From Clostridia bacterium (lineage in GTDB: Bacteria > Bacillota_A > Clostridia > Oscillospirales > CAG-272), in the NCBI GenBank assembly GCA_017472105.1, contig JAFUQY010000434.1, positions 1-11,074 on the forward strand: DNA of 11,074 nt, written 5' to 3'. Position 1 is the stretch's first letter. Each line of letters starts with the position of its first letter. The position numbers were made by a program, and so were the translations under genes. The notes beneath the pieces are model-generated. The model was not told the DNA's origin. It saw nothing but the letters and a program-made list of their open reading frames with translations, and searched no databases. Positions 1-7,194 of the stretch are shown here, one piece after another.

Positions 1-1
1 A

Positions 2-376
2 CCCGAAGGCGTTGCAATCATGATTATGGAAAATGTTGGCGTTTCCATCACCGGTAACTCCACCAACCCCACCAGATTCCAGCATCCCGTTGCAGGTACC
101 TACAAGAAGTGGTGTAACGAAAACGGCAGACAGTACTTCTCCGTTGCATCCGGCGGCGGTACCGGTCGTACTCTGCACCCCGACAACATGGCAGCAGGTC
201 CCGCATCCTACGGTATGACCGACACCATGGGTCGTATGCACTCCGACGCACAGTTCGCAGGTTCCTCCTCCGTTCCGGCTCACGTAGAAATGATGGGTCT
301 GATCGGCGCGGGCAACAACCCCATGGTTGGTATGACTGTTGCTGTTGCAGTTGCTGTGGAAGAAGCAAGCAAGTAA
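2..376 (+). CDS. GGGtGRT-family protein, C-terminal part (function unknown)
   Basis: The reading frame enters from the left edge and ends at TAA 374-376, giving the last 124 residues; the start lies outside the window. The visible part holds the stretch GGGTGRT (bases 152-172) followed by LHPDNMAAGPASYG and a C-terminus rich in Gly, Met, Ala and Val. I recognise this as the Pfam family named GGGtGRT, whose function is not established; from memory members are about 330 residues and are found mostly in anaerobic Firmicutes. No signal peptide or membrane segment is visible in this part. Codon choice is strongly skewed to GGT, GTT, TCC, AAC and CGT, unlike the neighbouring genes, which suggests strong expression. 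It is the last gene of its transcription unit, because a good intrinsic terminator follows after 14 bases. The family name is fairly sure; any role would be a guess. Confidence 0.85.
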   Translation, partial: PEGVAIMIMENVGVSITGNSTNPTRFQHPVAGTYKKWCNENGRQYFSVASGGGTGRTLHPDNMAAGPASYGMTDTMGRMHSDAQFAGSSSVPAHVEMMGLIGAGNNPMVGMTVAVAVAVEEASK

Positions 377-390
377 TTTCATAAACTCCA

Positions 391-422
391 AAAAGGCTTT
401 CGGTTCGCTGAGAGCCTTTTTT
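391..422 (+). terminator. Intrinsic terminator of the GGGtGRT gene
   Basis: AAAAGGCT (391-398) pairs with AGCCTTTT (413-420). Three further pairs extend the stem inward (one of them G-T), leaving a loop of about 8 bases. The right arm runs straight into six T residues (417-422). It lies 14 bases after the stop codon. Confidence 0.9.
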
Positions 423-472
423 CATCCTCAACCCAAGGTTGTCCTGCCGGATCTGCCTCGCGTATGCGGTTC

Positions 473-501
473 TTGCCAAACGGCGCGGTTTATGCTATAC
501 T
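473..501 (+). promoter_or_regulatory. Sigma-A promoter of the XRE-methyltransferase-like gene
   Basis: TTGCCA (473-478), a 17-base spacer, then TATACT (496-501) preceded by TGC, an extended -10. The expected transcript start is near 508, giving a leader of about 50 bases before the ATG at 557. Confidence 0.75.
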
Positions 502-556
502 GATACTGTAAACCGGGCGCGCGGTGACGAAATCTGAAAACAGAGAGGAAGACGGC

Positions 557-1738
557 ATGAAAGAAATACGCATCGGGCAGAATATTGCCGTTCTGCGGAA
601 AAACAGCCACACCACGCAGGATCAGCTTGCACAGGCACTGCATATCAGCTCGCAGGCGGTCAGTAAGTGGGAGAACGGCGTGAATTATCCCGACACTCCG
701 ACCATGGCGAGGATCGCGGAGTATTTCCGTGTTTCCATCGACTTCCTCTATTACGGAAAGGCGGAAGCTGAAATGGATGAACACAACTACACGGGAATCC
801 GCGCGAAAAATCTTCGTCCGAATCATCTGATTTACGATTACTGGAAGGAAGAAGACCTGAACGCTCTGACGGACGAGGAGTTTGAACTCCTGCGGCAGAA
901 GGTGACCTACGAGATCACGTCGATTGCGCATAGGTCGGAGGAATTTGAGCATTTCTTCGCCGGAAAGGACGGGGAATCCATCCGCGGAGACGGAAATGCG
1001 GCGGATTTCAGAATCTACCGTTATAAATCCATGGCGGACAATCTGCTCGTCTCAGAGCTGTTCAGTCTGTACGAGCGGCTCTTTACGTTCGCGTCGAGAA
1101 TAGGAGTGCGGCACATCTTTGACATCGGATGCATGCCGTCGTTTCAGGCGTCGTATCTGGTGCACCATCCTGATATGCACTACACCGGCATCGATGAGCA
1201 GCTGTTTGCGGTACCGATCCACATTGAGGAATCCTACGTGAACCGGCTGTTTGAGAGCTTCACGGGCTCCGACCGCATCAAATACGTGAAAGAAAACTAC
1301 CCCTGCGAGCTGGATGTGCCGGAAAACAGCATCGCGTTCTGCGTGTGGAAACGGAGGATTCCGATTGTCGAATGGGAGGAAGAACTGCTTCTCCACCTTG
1401 CATCCCAGTTCGACCGGTTTGTCATCGAGATGGTCGCAATCACGAACAACAGCGATCTCGCAAAAATGGACGTGAAGGACGTCGTGCGGCGTAAGGTCGA
1501 CAATTTCAAGGACATCCGCGGCGAACAGATGATGAATCTGCGGCGGCTCCTGCCCGAGTATGAATTCTACACCCTCAGGGATCACCGGCAGAGCTTCATT
1601 GTGTACGCTACGAAGATCCGATCCGACCGGGAGACGATCCTCAGCCACTACGACCTCATCGGCGACCGGATTGTGAGTGATGCGGTGGATGCGCACTGGA
1701 TTCACGAGATGGACAGGATGATAACCGGAACGGTATAA
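557..1738 (+). CDS. XRE-family regulator fused to a degenerate methyltransferase-like domain
   Basis: The protein has 393 residues. Residues 5-62 form an XRE/Cro-CI helix-turn-helix, with the typical recognition helix SSQAVSKWENG at 31-41 and the usual ending in a 'FRVSIDFLYYG' type stretch, so DNA binding is well supported. Residues about 70-155 are an acidic linker region. Residues about 160-353 look like a class I (Rossmann) methyltransferase core: HIFDIGCMPS at 187-195 sits where the glycine-rich SAM loop (DxGxGxG) should be, and YTGID at 209-213 resembles the acidic end of strand 2. The loop has lost its later glycines, so SAM binding is doubtful and the domain may sense a ligand or only dimerise. 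Start: ATG 557 is preferred over the in-frame GTG 524 because AGAGGAA (544-550) lies 6 bases upstream of it. It is a single-gene unit with its own promoter and terminator. Target genes are unknown; autoregulation is possible but no operator was identified. Confidence 0.85.
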   Translation: MKEIRIGQNIAVLRKNSHTTQDQLAQALHISSQAVSKWENGVNYPDTPTMARIAEYFRVSIDFLYYGKAEAEMDEHNYTGIRAKNLRPNHLIYDYWKEEDLNALTDEEFELLRQKVTYEITSIAHRSEEFEHFFAGKDGESIRGDGNAADFRIYRYKSMADNLLVSELFSLYERLFTFASRIGVRHIFDIGCMPSFQASYLVHHPDMHYTGIDEQLFAVPIHIEESYVNRLFESFTGSDRIKYVKENYPCELDVPENSIAFCVWKRRIPIVEWEEELLLHLASQFDRFVIEMVAITNNSDLAKMDVKDVVRRKVDNFKDIRGEQMMNLRRLLPEYEFYTLRDHRQSFIVYATKIRSDRETILSHYDLIGDRIVSDAVDAHWIHEMDRMITGTV

Positions 1739-1745
1739 ACAGAAC

Positions 1746-1783
1746 AAAAACCGAAGTACCCGTCATGGATACCTCGGTTTTTT
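1746..1783. terminator. Bidirectional terminator between convergent genes
   Basis: AAAACCGA (1747-1754) pairs with TCGGTTTT (1774-1781). After one A-C mismatch, GTA pairs with TAC further in. T residues follow on the plus strand (1778-1783) and the complement of A1746-1750 gives a T-run on the minus strand. The hairpin can therefore end both the XRE gene and the metallophosphoesterase gene, whose stop codons flank it. Confidence 0.85.
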
Positions 1784-1794
1784 CGTTTTCCGGA

Positions 1795-2772
1795 TTACAG
1801 CAGATGGCTCACGTCGACATATTCGTGACGTACATCCGCAACGCCGTTTTCGTTCACGGAGAACACGGTGCCGCCGTTGAGGATGGGGTTCCAGTAGCAT
1901 CCCGCGCCCGCCTTGAGGCCGTAGATGAACTTCACGCCTTTGTAGCTGACGACGTAATTGTTCACGTGGTCGTGTCCGCAGATGATGTGCTTCGTGGAGC
2001 CGAGCTCGGTCATCACATCAAACGCACCCTCGTCCGCGGGATAGCTGCAAATGCCCTCGTACTTCACGCCGAAGGAGCCTGCATAACCGTCGTTCCAGTT
2101 GGCGGGATCCGCGCTGTCCTCCGGCTTGACGGATTTGGGATCGAGACCGGGCTTGACGGCAGCTGCCCATGCATCGCGGTATGCGTAGATCGGAATGTGC
2201 ATCATCATTGTGGTGTCGCGGCATCCGAGCTTCTCAAGGGCTTCAATCTGCTCGCGGTACCATACAAGCTGTTCGGGAATCAGCTTAGCCCATTCGTTGG
2301 ATTCGGTTCCGTCCGGGGCGGTGTAGGGCATTCTGTCGTGCGAGTCCATCATAATCACGCCCTCGACGACCTTGCCGGCTTCCTCAATGGCGATGACGTA
2401 GTTGCCGTTGCCGAGCGCGGGGGCGCCCTTTTCGTAAACGCAGTGCGGATGGGTCAGATACCGATCAGCGACGGCGTCAACAACCTCGGGACCCTTCTGG
2501 TTGTCGTGATTTCCCCAAACGGGAGCCCACGGCTTGCCGAAGCTGTCGAGCAGATCCGCCAGAGCGTCGTATGCTTCATCGTGACCCGCCCATGCAAGGT
2601 CTCCGGTGACGGTGATCAGGTCGGGATCCAGCCGCTTCACCAGTTCCGTGACGGTGTATGTGAGAATCTCCCGGTTTTTGTGCCCCTGAGCCCATTCCTC
2701 AACGCCGAGCTGAGGGTCGGTGAGGCTGAGAATGCGGAAATCCTTCCCGGGTGTTTTGTGCAGAGTAATCAT
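1795..2772 (-). CDS. Calcineurin-like metallophosphoesterase (cytosolic)
   Basis: The protein has 325 residues and no signal peptide, so it should act in the cytoplasm, hydrolysing a phosphoester with two metal ions. The family motifs appear in order: TDPQ (18-21) in the place of DxH, TGDLAW (56-61), GNHDN (87-91), MHIP (191-194) and GHDH (266-269). These supply the expected metal ligands D19, D58, N88, H192, H267 and H269, with H89 as likely proton donor. The first motif carries Gln21 where His is usual; this is known in some branches of the superfamily but may change the metal site. Start: the ATG at 2772 has AGGAGGT (plus-strand 2778-2784) 5 bases upstream, so an in-frame ATG 13 codons further up is not used. 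The gene is transcribed alone from a good promoter and faces the XRE gene. The substrate cannot be told from the sequence. Confidence 0.9.
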   Translation of the reverse strand: MITLHKTPGKDFRILSLTDPQLGVEEWAQGHKNREILTYTVTELVKRLDPDLITVTGDLAWAGHDEAYDALADLLDSFGKPWAPVWGNHDNQKGPEVVDAVADRYLTHPHCVYEKGAPALGNGNYVIAIEEAGKVVEGVIMMDSHDRMPYTAPDGTESNEWAKLIPEQLVWYREQIEALEKLGCRDTTMMMHIPIYAYRDAWAAAVKPGLDPKSVKPEDSADPANWNDGYAGSFGVKYEGICSYPADEGAFDVMTELGSTKHIICGHDHVNNYVVSYKGVKFIYGLKAGAGCYWNPILNGGTVFSVNENGVADVRHEYVDVSHLL

Positions 2773-2801
2773 GGAGTACCTCCTGAGATGTAGTTGAGTA
2801 T

Positions 2802-2830
2802 ATGGTATCACAAGCGGCGTGCGATGTCAA
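2802..2830 (-). promoter_or_regulatory. Sigma-A promoter of the metallophosphoesterase gene
   Basis: On the minus strand TTGACA (plus-strand 2825-2830) is a perfect -35 box, followed by 17 bases and TACCAT (2802-2807) preceded by TGA (extended -10). A leader of roughly 20 bases leads into the AGGAGGT ribosome binding site. Confidence 0.75.
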
Positions 2831-2863
2831 GATGAAAGTTTTTTTGCGGAATTTTTCGTCAGG

Positions 2864-2894
2864 GGAAGATTTTGCCTTCCGGATTCGTTATAAT
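2864..2894 (+). promoter_or_regulatory. Candidate ECF-type (autoregulated) promoter of the sigma-factor operon
   Basis: GGAAGA (2864-2869), 16 bases, then CGTTAT (2886-2891) resembles the GGAAC-N16-CGTT layout of ECF promoters. TATAAT (2889-2894) overlaps it but has no acceptable sigma-A -35 at 17 bases (AAGATT) and no TGn. GGAAG (2864-2868) also forms a short inverted repeat with CTTCC (2876-2880). Which holoenzyme uses it is an inference. Confidence 0.4.
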
Positions 2895-2958
2895 AAGTGA
2901 AACCGATCGGAAGACATCCTCGGCGCGGTACCTGCCGGAGATGGGAAAGGAGACGCGG

Positions 2959-3486
2959 ATGACAAAACGGACGGAGGAGCTGTCGGCGGCGGAGATTTTC
3001 CGGATCTGCCGGAACATGATGTATCAAACAGCGTACGGAGTTCTGCACAACCGGGAAGACGCCGAGGATGCTGTGGCGGACGCGATGGAGAAAATCTGCC
3101 GGAACCTCGGGAAATTTCAGAACCGCGACGAGGCGGAATGGAAACTGCTGGTGAAAATCTGCGTGAAAAACATCGCCATCGACCGCTACCGGAAAAAACG
3201 CCGGGACTCCGCTGACTCCATTGAGGAGATGGAACGGGAGATTCCGGACGAATCGGCGGCGGATGAAACGGACGGGGACTTCGGCAGTCTCCAGCGGTAT
3301 GTTGACCGGCTCAGCGAGGATCACCGGAATGTTCTGATTCTGAAATATACTGAGGAAATGAAGAACCGCGAAATCGCACAGCTTCTCGGAATTCCGGAGG
3401 CAACGGTGGCAACGCGGCTTCTGCGTGCGAAATTACAGCTGAAAAAATTATACGGAAAGGACGGTCGGACGGATGAAAGCAAATGA
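2959..3486 (+). CDS. ECF-type RNA polymerase sigma factor (sigma-70 family)
   Basis: The protein has 175 residues, a normal length for an ECF sigma factor, and should direct RNA polymerase to a small set of promoters. Region 2 covers about residues 15-82, with the DAEDAVADA helix at 34-42 and the basic VKNIAIDRYRKKRR segment at 69-82 that contacts the -10 element. After an acidic linker (about 83-110), region 4 covers about 113-165, with LSEDHRNVLILKY followed by the helix-turn-helix MKNREIAQLLGIPEATVATRL that reads the -35 element. Start: ATG 2959 has AAAGGAG (2946-2952) 6 bases upstream; an in-frame ATG 29 codons earlier would begin before the likely promoter -10 and is rejected. The stop overlaps the start of the next gene by 14 bases, the usual sigma/anti-sigma arrangement, so the activity is probably held in check by that protein. 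The regulon is unknown. Confidence 0.92.
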   Translation: MTKRTEELSAAEIFRICRNMMYQTAYGVLHNREDAEDAVADAMEKICRNLGKFQNRDEAEWKLLVKICVKNIAIDRYRKKRRDSADSIEEMEREIPDESAADETDGDFGSLQRYVDRLSEDHRNVLILKYTEEMKNREIAQLLGIPEATVATRLLRAKLQLKKLYGKDGRTDESK

Positions 3487-4498
3487 TTCCCGCGGATACA
3501 CAGCAATGCGAAGAGCGCTGATGCCGCATGTGACGCGGATGACGGAAGAAATTGCGGAAGAAGAAAGCATGAGTCACGAATACAGGGAGGAAACGATGAA
3601 CAGAATTCACCATATCATGGAAGAAAAACAGCCGGGACGCAGTGTGAAGCTCGGTCAGCGGCTTGCGGTCGCGTGTCTTGCGGCACTGCTGCTTGCGGGC
3701 GTGACCTCGGCGGCCGTGGAACCCATCCGGGAGCGGATTGCGAATGCGTTCCTCGGTCAGCGTGACGATCTTGTCACAGCGGACTTTGATGACACCGGGG
3801 ACAGCGAAAAAATCGTGCTGATGAAACCCGGGTACATCCCCGAAGGATTTGAGCTGACCGAAACCAAAGCGGAATACGGCTCGCTTGATCTGGTTTACGA
3901 AAACGGGAAAGGCGGCGCGGTATATTTCAGCCGTCAGGAATACAACGATGACGAAAAAGCGGAAATTCTGTGGAGAGGAGACGCCTATACCGCGGAGGAA
4001 ACCGTGATCGGCGGCAATGCCTGCATCCTGCTCAGACCCGCGCGGGATGATGTACGACCTTCCGTTTCGTGGACGGATGACGGGTATCTGTACATCATCG
4101 AAACGACACTGCCCGCGGATGAGCTGATCCGGCTCGCGGAAGGCGTGGTCACGGATTGTGTGATCGGACTGACGGAACCCACATGGCTGCCTGCCGGTTA
4201 TCGGGTGAGCGATGTATATGAGTTCCGCACCAATTACGTGCAGATTACGTATGAAAACGCAGACGGCAGACGCATCCATTTCCGCCGCGAAGCACTGTAC
4301 AGTCCCGGTGAGCGTGGTTACGACAGCAGATACACGCGGGAAACGGTCAGTGTGAACGGAAGAGATGCGGTTCTTCTGCGGCAGAGTGGGTATGAAGAGC
4401 ATATCACCATCATCTGGGAGGACGAAAACTTCCGCTATAACCTGTCCGGGTGGAGCTCCGAGGAAGAACTCATCAGAACCGCCGAAAGCGTGAAGTAA
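3473..4498 (+). CDS. Membrane protein with two tandem DUF4367 domains, probable anti-sigma factor
   Basis: The protein has 341 residues. Residues 1-60 are charged and helical and would face the cytoplasm to bind the sigma factor; no zinc anti-sigma motif (HxxxCxxC) is seen. Residues 63-82 form one hydrophobic span (RLAVACLAALLLAGVTSAAV). The outside part consists of two homologous units, about 117-226 and 237-340. Both share the pattern P-x-[YW]-[IL]-P-x-G-[FY], YEN, [IV]xFxR, ET-V, LLR and a closing ELIRxAExV. I recognise this as DUF4367, a domain common in clostridial proteins encoded next to ECF sigma factors. The ATG at 3473 lies inside the sigma gene, and the only nearby Shine-Dalgarno-like stretch, AAAGGA (3456-3461), is 11 bases away, so translation is probably coupled. 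The anti-sigma role rests on context and topology; the signal sensed is unknown but should be outside the membrane. Confidence 0.85.
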   Translation: MKANDSRGYTAMRRALMPHVTRMTEEIAEEESMSHEYREETMNRIHHIMEEKQPGRSVKLGQRLAVACLAALLLAGVTSAAVEPIRERIANAFLGQRDDLVTADFDDTGDSEKIVLMKPGYIPEGFELTETKAEYGSLDLVYENGKGGAVYFSRQEYNDDEKAEILWRGDAYTAEETVIGGNACILLRPARDDVRPSVSWTDDGYLYIIETTLPADELIRLAEGVVTDCVIGLTEPTWLPAGYRVSDVYEFRTNYVQITYENADGRRIHFRREALYSPGERGYDSRYTRETVSVNGRDAVLLRQSGYEEHITIIWEDENFRYNLSGWSSEEELIRTAESVK

Positions 4499-4512
4499 GT
4501 CCGCATGAACAC

Positions 4513-4547
4513 AAAAAAGACCTCGTTTTTCAGAGGTCTTTTCGTTT
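4513..4547. terminator. Bidirectional terminator between the sigma operon and the SLH gene
   Basis: AAAAGACCTC (4515-4524) pairs perfectly with GAGGTCTTTT (4533-4542) around an 8-base loop. Ts follow on the plus strand, and A4513-4518 gives six Ts on the minus strand, so the hairpin serves both convergent transcripts. Confidence 0.92.
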
Positions 4548-4557
4548 GCTTATCGGG

Positions 4558-7035
4558 TTACTGTCCCAGTTCCGCAGGCGCGCCGACACGGTAGTCCGCA
4601 TCCATCATTCTCAGCAGGATTGCCGCAACCGCGCTTCTCTTGATGTTCGCGGAAGGACCGAAGGTACCCTTGGCGTCACTGCCGTTGAGGATGCCCGCAC
4701 GGTACAGCTTGTAGATCGCCGGGCCGTAGGTGCTCGCGGAGGTAACGTCCGGGATGGCGTCGTCGGGAATGTCGTTGATCGCCGGGAGTGCGTCATCCGG
4801 CAGTGCACGTGCGAAAATGTCGACGTACAGGGCACGGGTCACGGACGCATTCAGCTCGGTTTCGGTGTAATCGCGGGTGATGATGCCGTTTTCCTTTGCG
4901 TAGTCCACGTAGGGCTTGTACCACGGCGTGCCGTTTTCAAGCAGAACCTTGCCGCTGTAATGGAGCTGGTTCATGCATGCCGCGAGCTTGATCGCTTCGA
5001 CGAGCTTCATGTTGTCGTCGGGCTTGTACAGGGTCTCGGTCTTGCCGTTGATGAGTCCCATCTGATGCGCGCCCTCGACGGAGGAACGGTACCACTGGGA
5101 TGCGGGAACGTCGGTGAACGGGAAGACATACGCGGTTTCAACCGTCACGTAGACCATGGTTTCGCCGCTGCTGACGTACTGCTCGGTGCCGGAGATGCCG
5201 GTGACGATGCAGTAGTAGTAGTTGACGCCGCCGATGTTGGTGGGAACGGTCAGGGACTTGTCATCCGCGCCCGGAAGTGCCTTTGCGGCGTCCCTGGAGC
5301 CGGTGGGCGTGTAGAACCACTGATAGGACACCTCAAAGTCGTCGGAGAAGTTGTGCTGTGCGGTGATGGTGCGCTTGTCGCCGGTTTCGCAGGAAATCTC
5401 GGCGGGAGTATAGGTAATCACGGGATTGAACGGAATCTCAACGGTCACATTGTACCTGACAACGAGATTTTCGCCGTCCATGGACAGAGTCACGTTGTCG
5501 TCCTCGTTGACGGATACCTTTACATCGGGCTTGCCCTTGGAGTTCACGCTGAATTCATAGCCTTCGGGACAGCTGAGAACGAAACGGCAGGTGTAGGTCT
5601 TTCCGCCGGTGAATGCGGTTCTGCGCGCGAGGGTGTCGCTCTTGTCTTCCTCGGACCAGGTCACGTATTCCAGCACGGACTTGCCGGAGACGAAGATATC
5701 GCTCTTGATGGCGTCTTCACTTTCGCCGACGGTTGTGCCGGCTGTGGGGAATTCGATGTCTTCGAGACGGACTTTTTCAATCAGAATTGCGGGTTCCTGC
5801 GGGTAGCCGAAGTAGAAGCATGCGGTCAGGGAGGAGTGTTCCTCGTTCACAACCACGTCTTCCGCAACGATGTCGCCGCAGTAAACGAGCACTTCGTCGG
5901 TGAAGTTGTAGCCGGTCAGGGCATTGACGGTGATGTAGCACGCGTACTTTTCATCGCGGTCGAAAGGCTTTTCGCGGTTCCAGTTCACGTCCTCGCCGTC
6001 CTTGACGTAGGTCCACTGCACCATGGCAACGGCGAGAGCTCTGTGGTCGATCTTCATGAACGTGGTGGGCATTTCTTCTTCCACGGGAACTTCCAGACCG
6101 GTGAGCTCGAGGAAGGAAATGTCGGTGCGCAGATCGGTGCCGGTGATGGTGATCTTGAGGGTCATGCGGTCCACGCCGTCGGTGAAGGAGATTTCCGCCG
6201 TACCGGGCTTGATGGGCGTACCGGTGAGCATCATCATGTTCTGACCGGGCGTTGCGGAAAGACCGTAGTCCGCGAGGGTGTTCGGCATGTCGGTATCGCG
6301 CACGGGAGTACCGTCGAGGCCGTGAACGATCTGATAATTCACCGTTTCGCCGACCTTTGCGGTTCTGGTGACGGTGCTTGCGAGCGCTTCGAGAGAGGAA
6401 ATGACGATTCTGACGGTGTAGTAGTTGGTGAAGCCGTCTTCGTCAACGCCGGAGAGGGTGATCGTCGCCGTACCCGTGCCCGCAGTGGTGCCGGAGATGG
6501 TCAGGAAATCCTTGTTCAGGGACGCGGTGAGACCGAAGCGTGAGAGGGTGTTGGGACGTTCGGAATCGATGACAACGTTTCCCGGCAGATTGTGCTCGTA
6601 GGTGTTGTAGAAATCCACGTTGTCGTTGGTTTCGTCGGTGACAACAACGTCAGCGTAGCCCTGTTCGGCAACAACGGTCACCTTCTGGGTCTTTGAAATC
6701 TGCTGACCGAAGCTGTCGCGGTAGGATGCGGTGACGGTGTATTTGTATGTACCGGGCTCGGGAATCTGACCGACGAGGACGACGACTTTCTGGGTATCGT
6801 CTTCGGGGCTGAGGATGACTTCCGCTTCCAGACCGGAGCCGCCGCTGGTGTGGGACTCGGATACGGAAATTTCGTACTGCTTGAGGGTCGCAATATCGGT
6901 GAGCAGCTGAACCTGCTGTCCCGTTTTGATGGTGTGCGTGATGGGCGTGAGATCGGCTGCTGTGACGGCTGTGCTCAGGGAAAACAGCATGCAGAGCGTC
7001 AGAATCAGGCTGACCACGCGGATCTTTCTGTTCAT
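4558..7035 (-). CDS. Secreted surface protein with Ig-like repeats and three C-terminal SLH repeats
   Basis: The protein has 825 residues. Residues 1-27 are a Sec signal peptide (basic start, hydrophobic core, likely cut after AVTAA). Two related Ig/cadherin-like units follow at about 135-213 and 225-300, each with an NTLxxxGL..LTG/ISG stretch and a Thr/Ile-rich last strand. Two longer related units come next, at about 306-415 and 420-535, each ending with a 'GYxF' stretch and a Val-rich strand. Residues about 538-634 form an Ig-like domain with a Trp/Cys core pair (W573, C609). Residues 638-812 hold three S-layer-homology repeats, starting near FTDVPASQWY (640-649), TPWYKPYV (703-710) and IPDVTSASTYG (761-771). 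SLH repeats bind pyruvylated wall polysaccharide, so the protein should sit on the cell surface; no catalytic domain is visible. The third-repeat TRAE-type motif is changed to KRSA. Start: GGAGGT lies 5-6 bases before the ATG. Its own promoter lies upstream. Confidence 0.92.
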   Translation of the reverse strand: MNRKIRVVSLILTLCMLFSLSTAVTAADLTPITHTIKTGQQVQLLTDIATLKQYEISVSESHTSGGSGLEAEVILSPEDDTQKVVVLVGQIPEPGTYKYTVTASYRDSFGQQISKTQKVTVVAEQGYADVVVTDETNDNVDFYNTYEHNLPGNVVIDSERPNTLSRFGLTASLNKDFLTISGTTAGTGTATITLSGVDEDGFTNYYTVRIVISSLEALASTVTRTAKVGETVNYQIVHGLDGTPVRDTDMPNTLADYGLSATPGQNMMMLTGTPIKPGTAEISFTDGVDRMTLKITITGTDLRTDISFLELTGLEVPVEEEMPTTFMKIDHRALAVAMVQWTYVKDGEDVNWNREKPFDRDEKYACYITVNALTGYNFTDEVLVYCGDIVAEDVVVNEEHSSLTACFYFGYPQEPAILIEKVRLEDIEFPTAGTTVGESEDAIKSDIFVSGKSVLEYVTWSEEDKSDTLARRTAFTGGKTYTCRFVLSCPEGYEFSVNSKGKPDVKVSVNEDDNVTLSMDGENLVVRYNVTVEIPFNPVITYTPAEISCETGDKRTITAQHNFSDDFEVSYQWFYTPTGSRDAAKALPGADDKSLTVPTNIGGVNYYYCIVTGISGTEQYVSSGETMVYVTVETAYVFPFTDVPASQWYRSSVEGAHQMGLINGKTETLYKPDDNMKLVEAIKLAACMNQLHYSGKVLLENGTPWYKPYVDYAKENGIITRDYTETELNASVTRALYVDIFARALPDDALPAINDIPDDAIPDVTSASTYGPAIYKLYRAGILNGSDAKGTFGPSANIKRSAVAAILLRMMDADYRVGAPAELGQ

Positions 7036-7074
7036 GGGATACCTCCGTTGGGATTTGAAAACTTTAACAATTGT

Positions 7075-7103
7075 ATTATAACACGGTTCCGGGAATTTTA
7101 CAA
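7075..7103 (-). promoter_or_regulatory. Sigma-A promoter of the SLH surface-protein gene
   Basis: On the minus strand TTGTAA (plus-strand 7098-7103), 17 bases, then a consensus TATAAT (7075-7080) preceded by TGT (extended -10). The leader to the ATG at 7035 is about 33 bases. Confidence 0.75.
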
Positions 7104-7130
7104 GAGGATTGCAAAACTTGTTGAAATACG

Positions 7131-7159
7131 TAGATTTTCACGTCGGTTTGTGATATAAT
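7131..7159 (+). promoter_or_regulatory. Extended -10 promoter of the asparaginase gene
   Basis: A consensus TATAAT (7154-7159) is preceded by TGA. At 17 bases upstream the -35 is poor (TAGATT, 7131-7136), so this looks like an extended -10 promoter that may need an activator. TGAAA (7122-7126) and TTTCA (7136-7140) form a small inverted repeat around the -35. The promoter is back to back with that of the SLH gene. Confidence 0.6.
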
Positions 7160-7194
7160 GATATCGTCAAAATATGCGCTTTTATGGAGGAATT

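Noticed and set aside
1765..2793. Open frame of 342 codons antisense to the metallophosphoesterase
   Set aside because: It is a mirror of a clear family member on the minus strand; it starts inside the terminator hairpin and shows no motif.
2904..2911. Palindrome CCGATCGG in the leader of the sigma operon
   Set aside because: An 8-base palindrome is expected by chance in a sequence of this size and nothing around it supports an operator.
3311..4402. Open frame of 363 codons antisense to the sigma/anti-sigma pair
   Set aside because: It spans two well-supported genes and their overlap; no recognisable domain.
4450..6543. Open frame of 697 codons on the plus strand, antisense to the SLH gene
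   Set aside because: It lies wholly over a gene with signal peptide and known domains. Its protein is rich in Gly, Val, Asp and His without any domain, as expected from the C/G-ending codons of the opposite strand, and it has no ribosome binding site.
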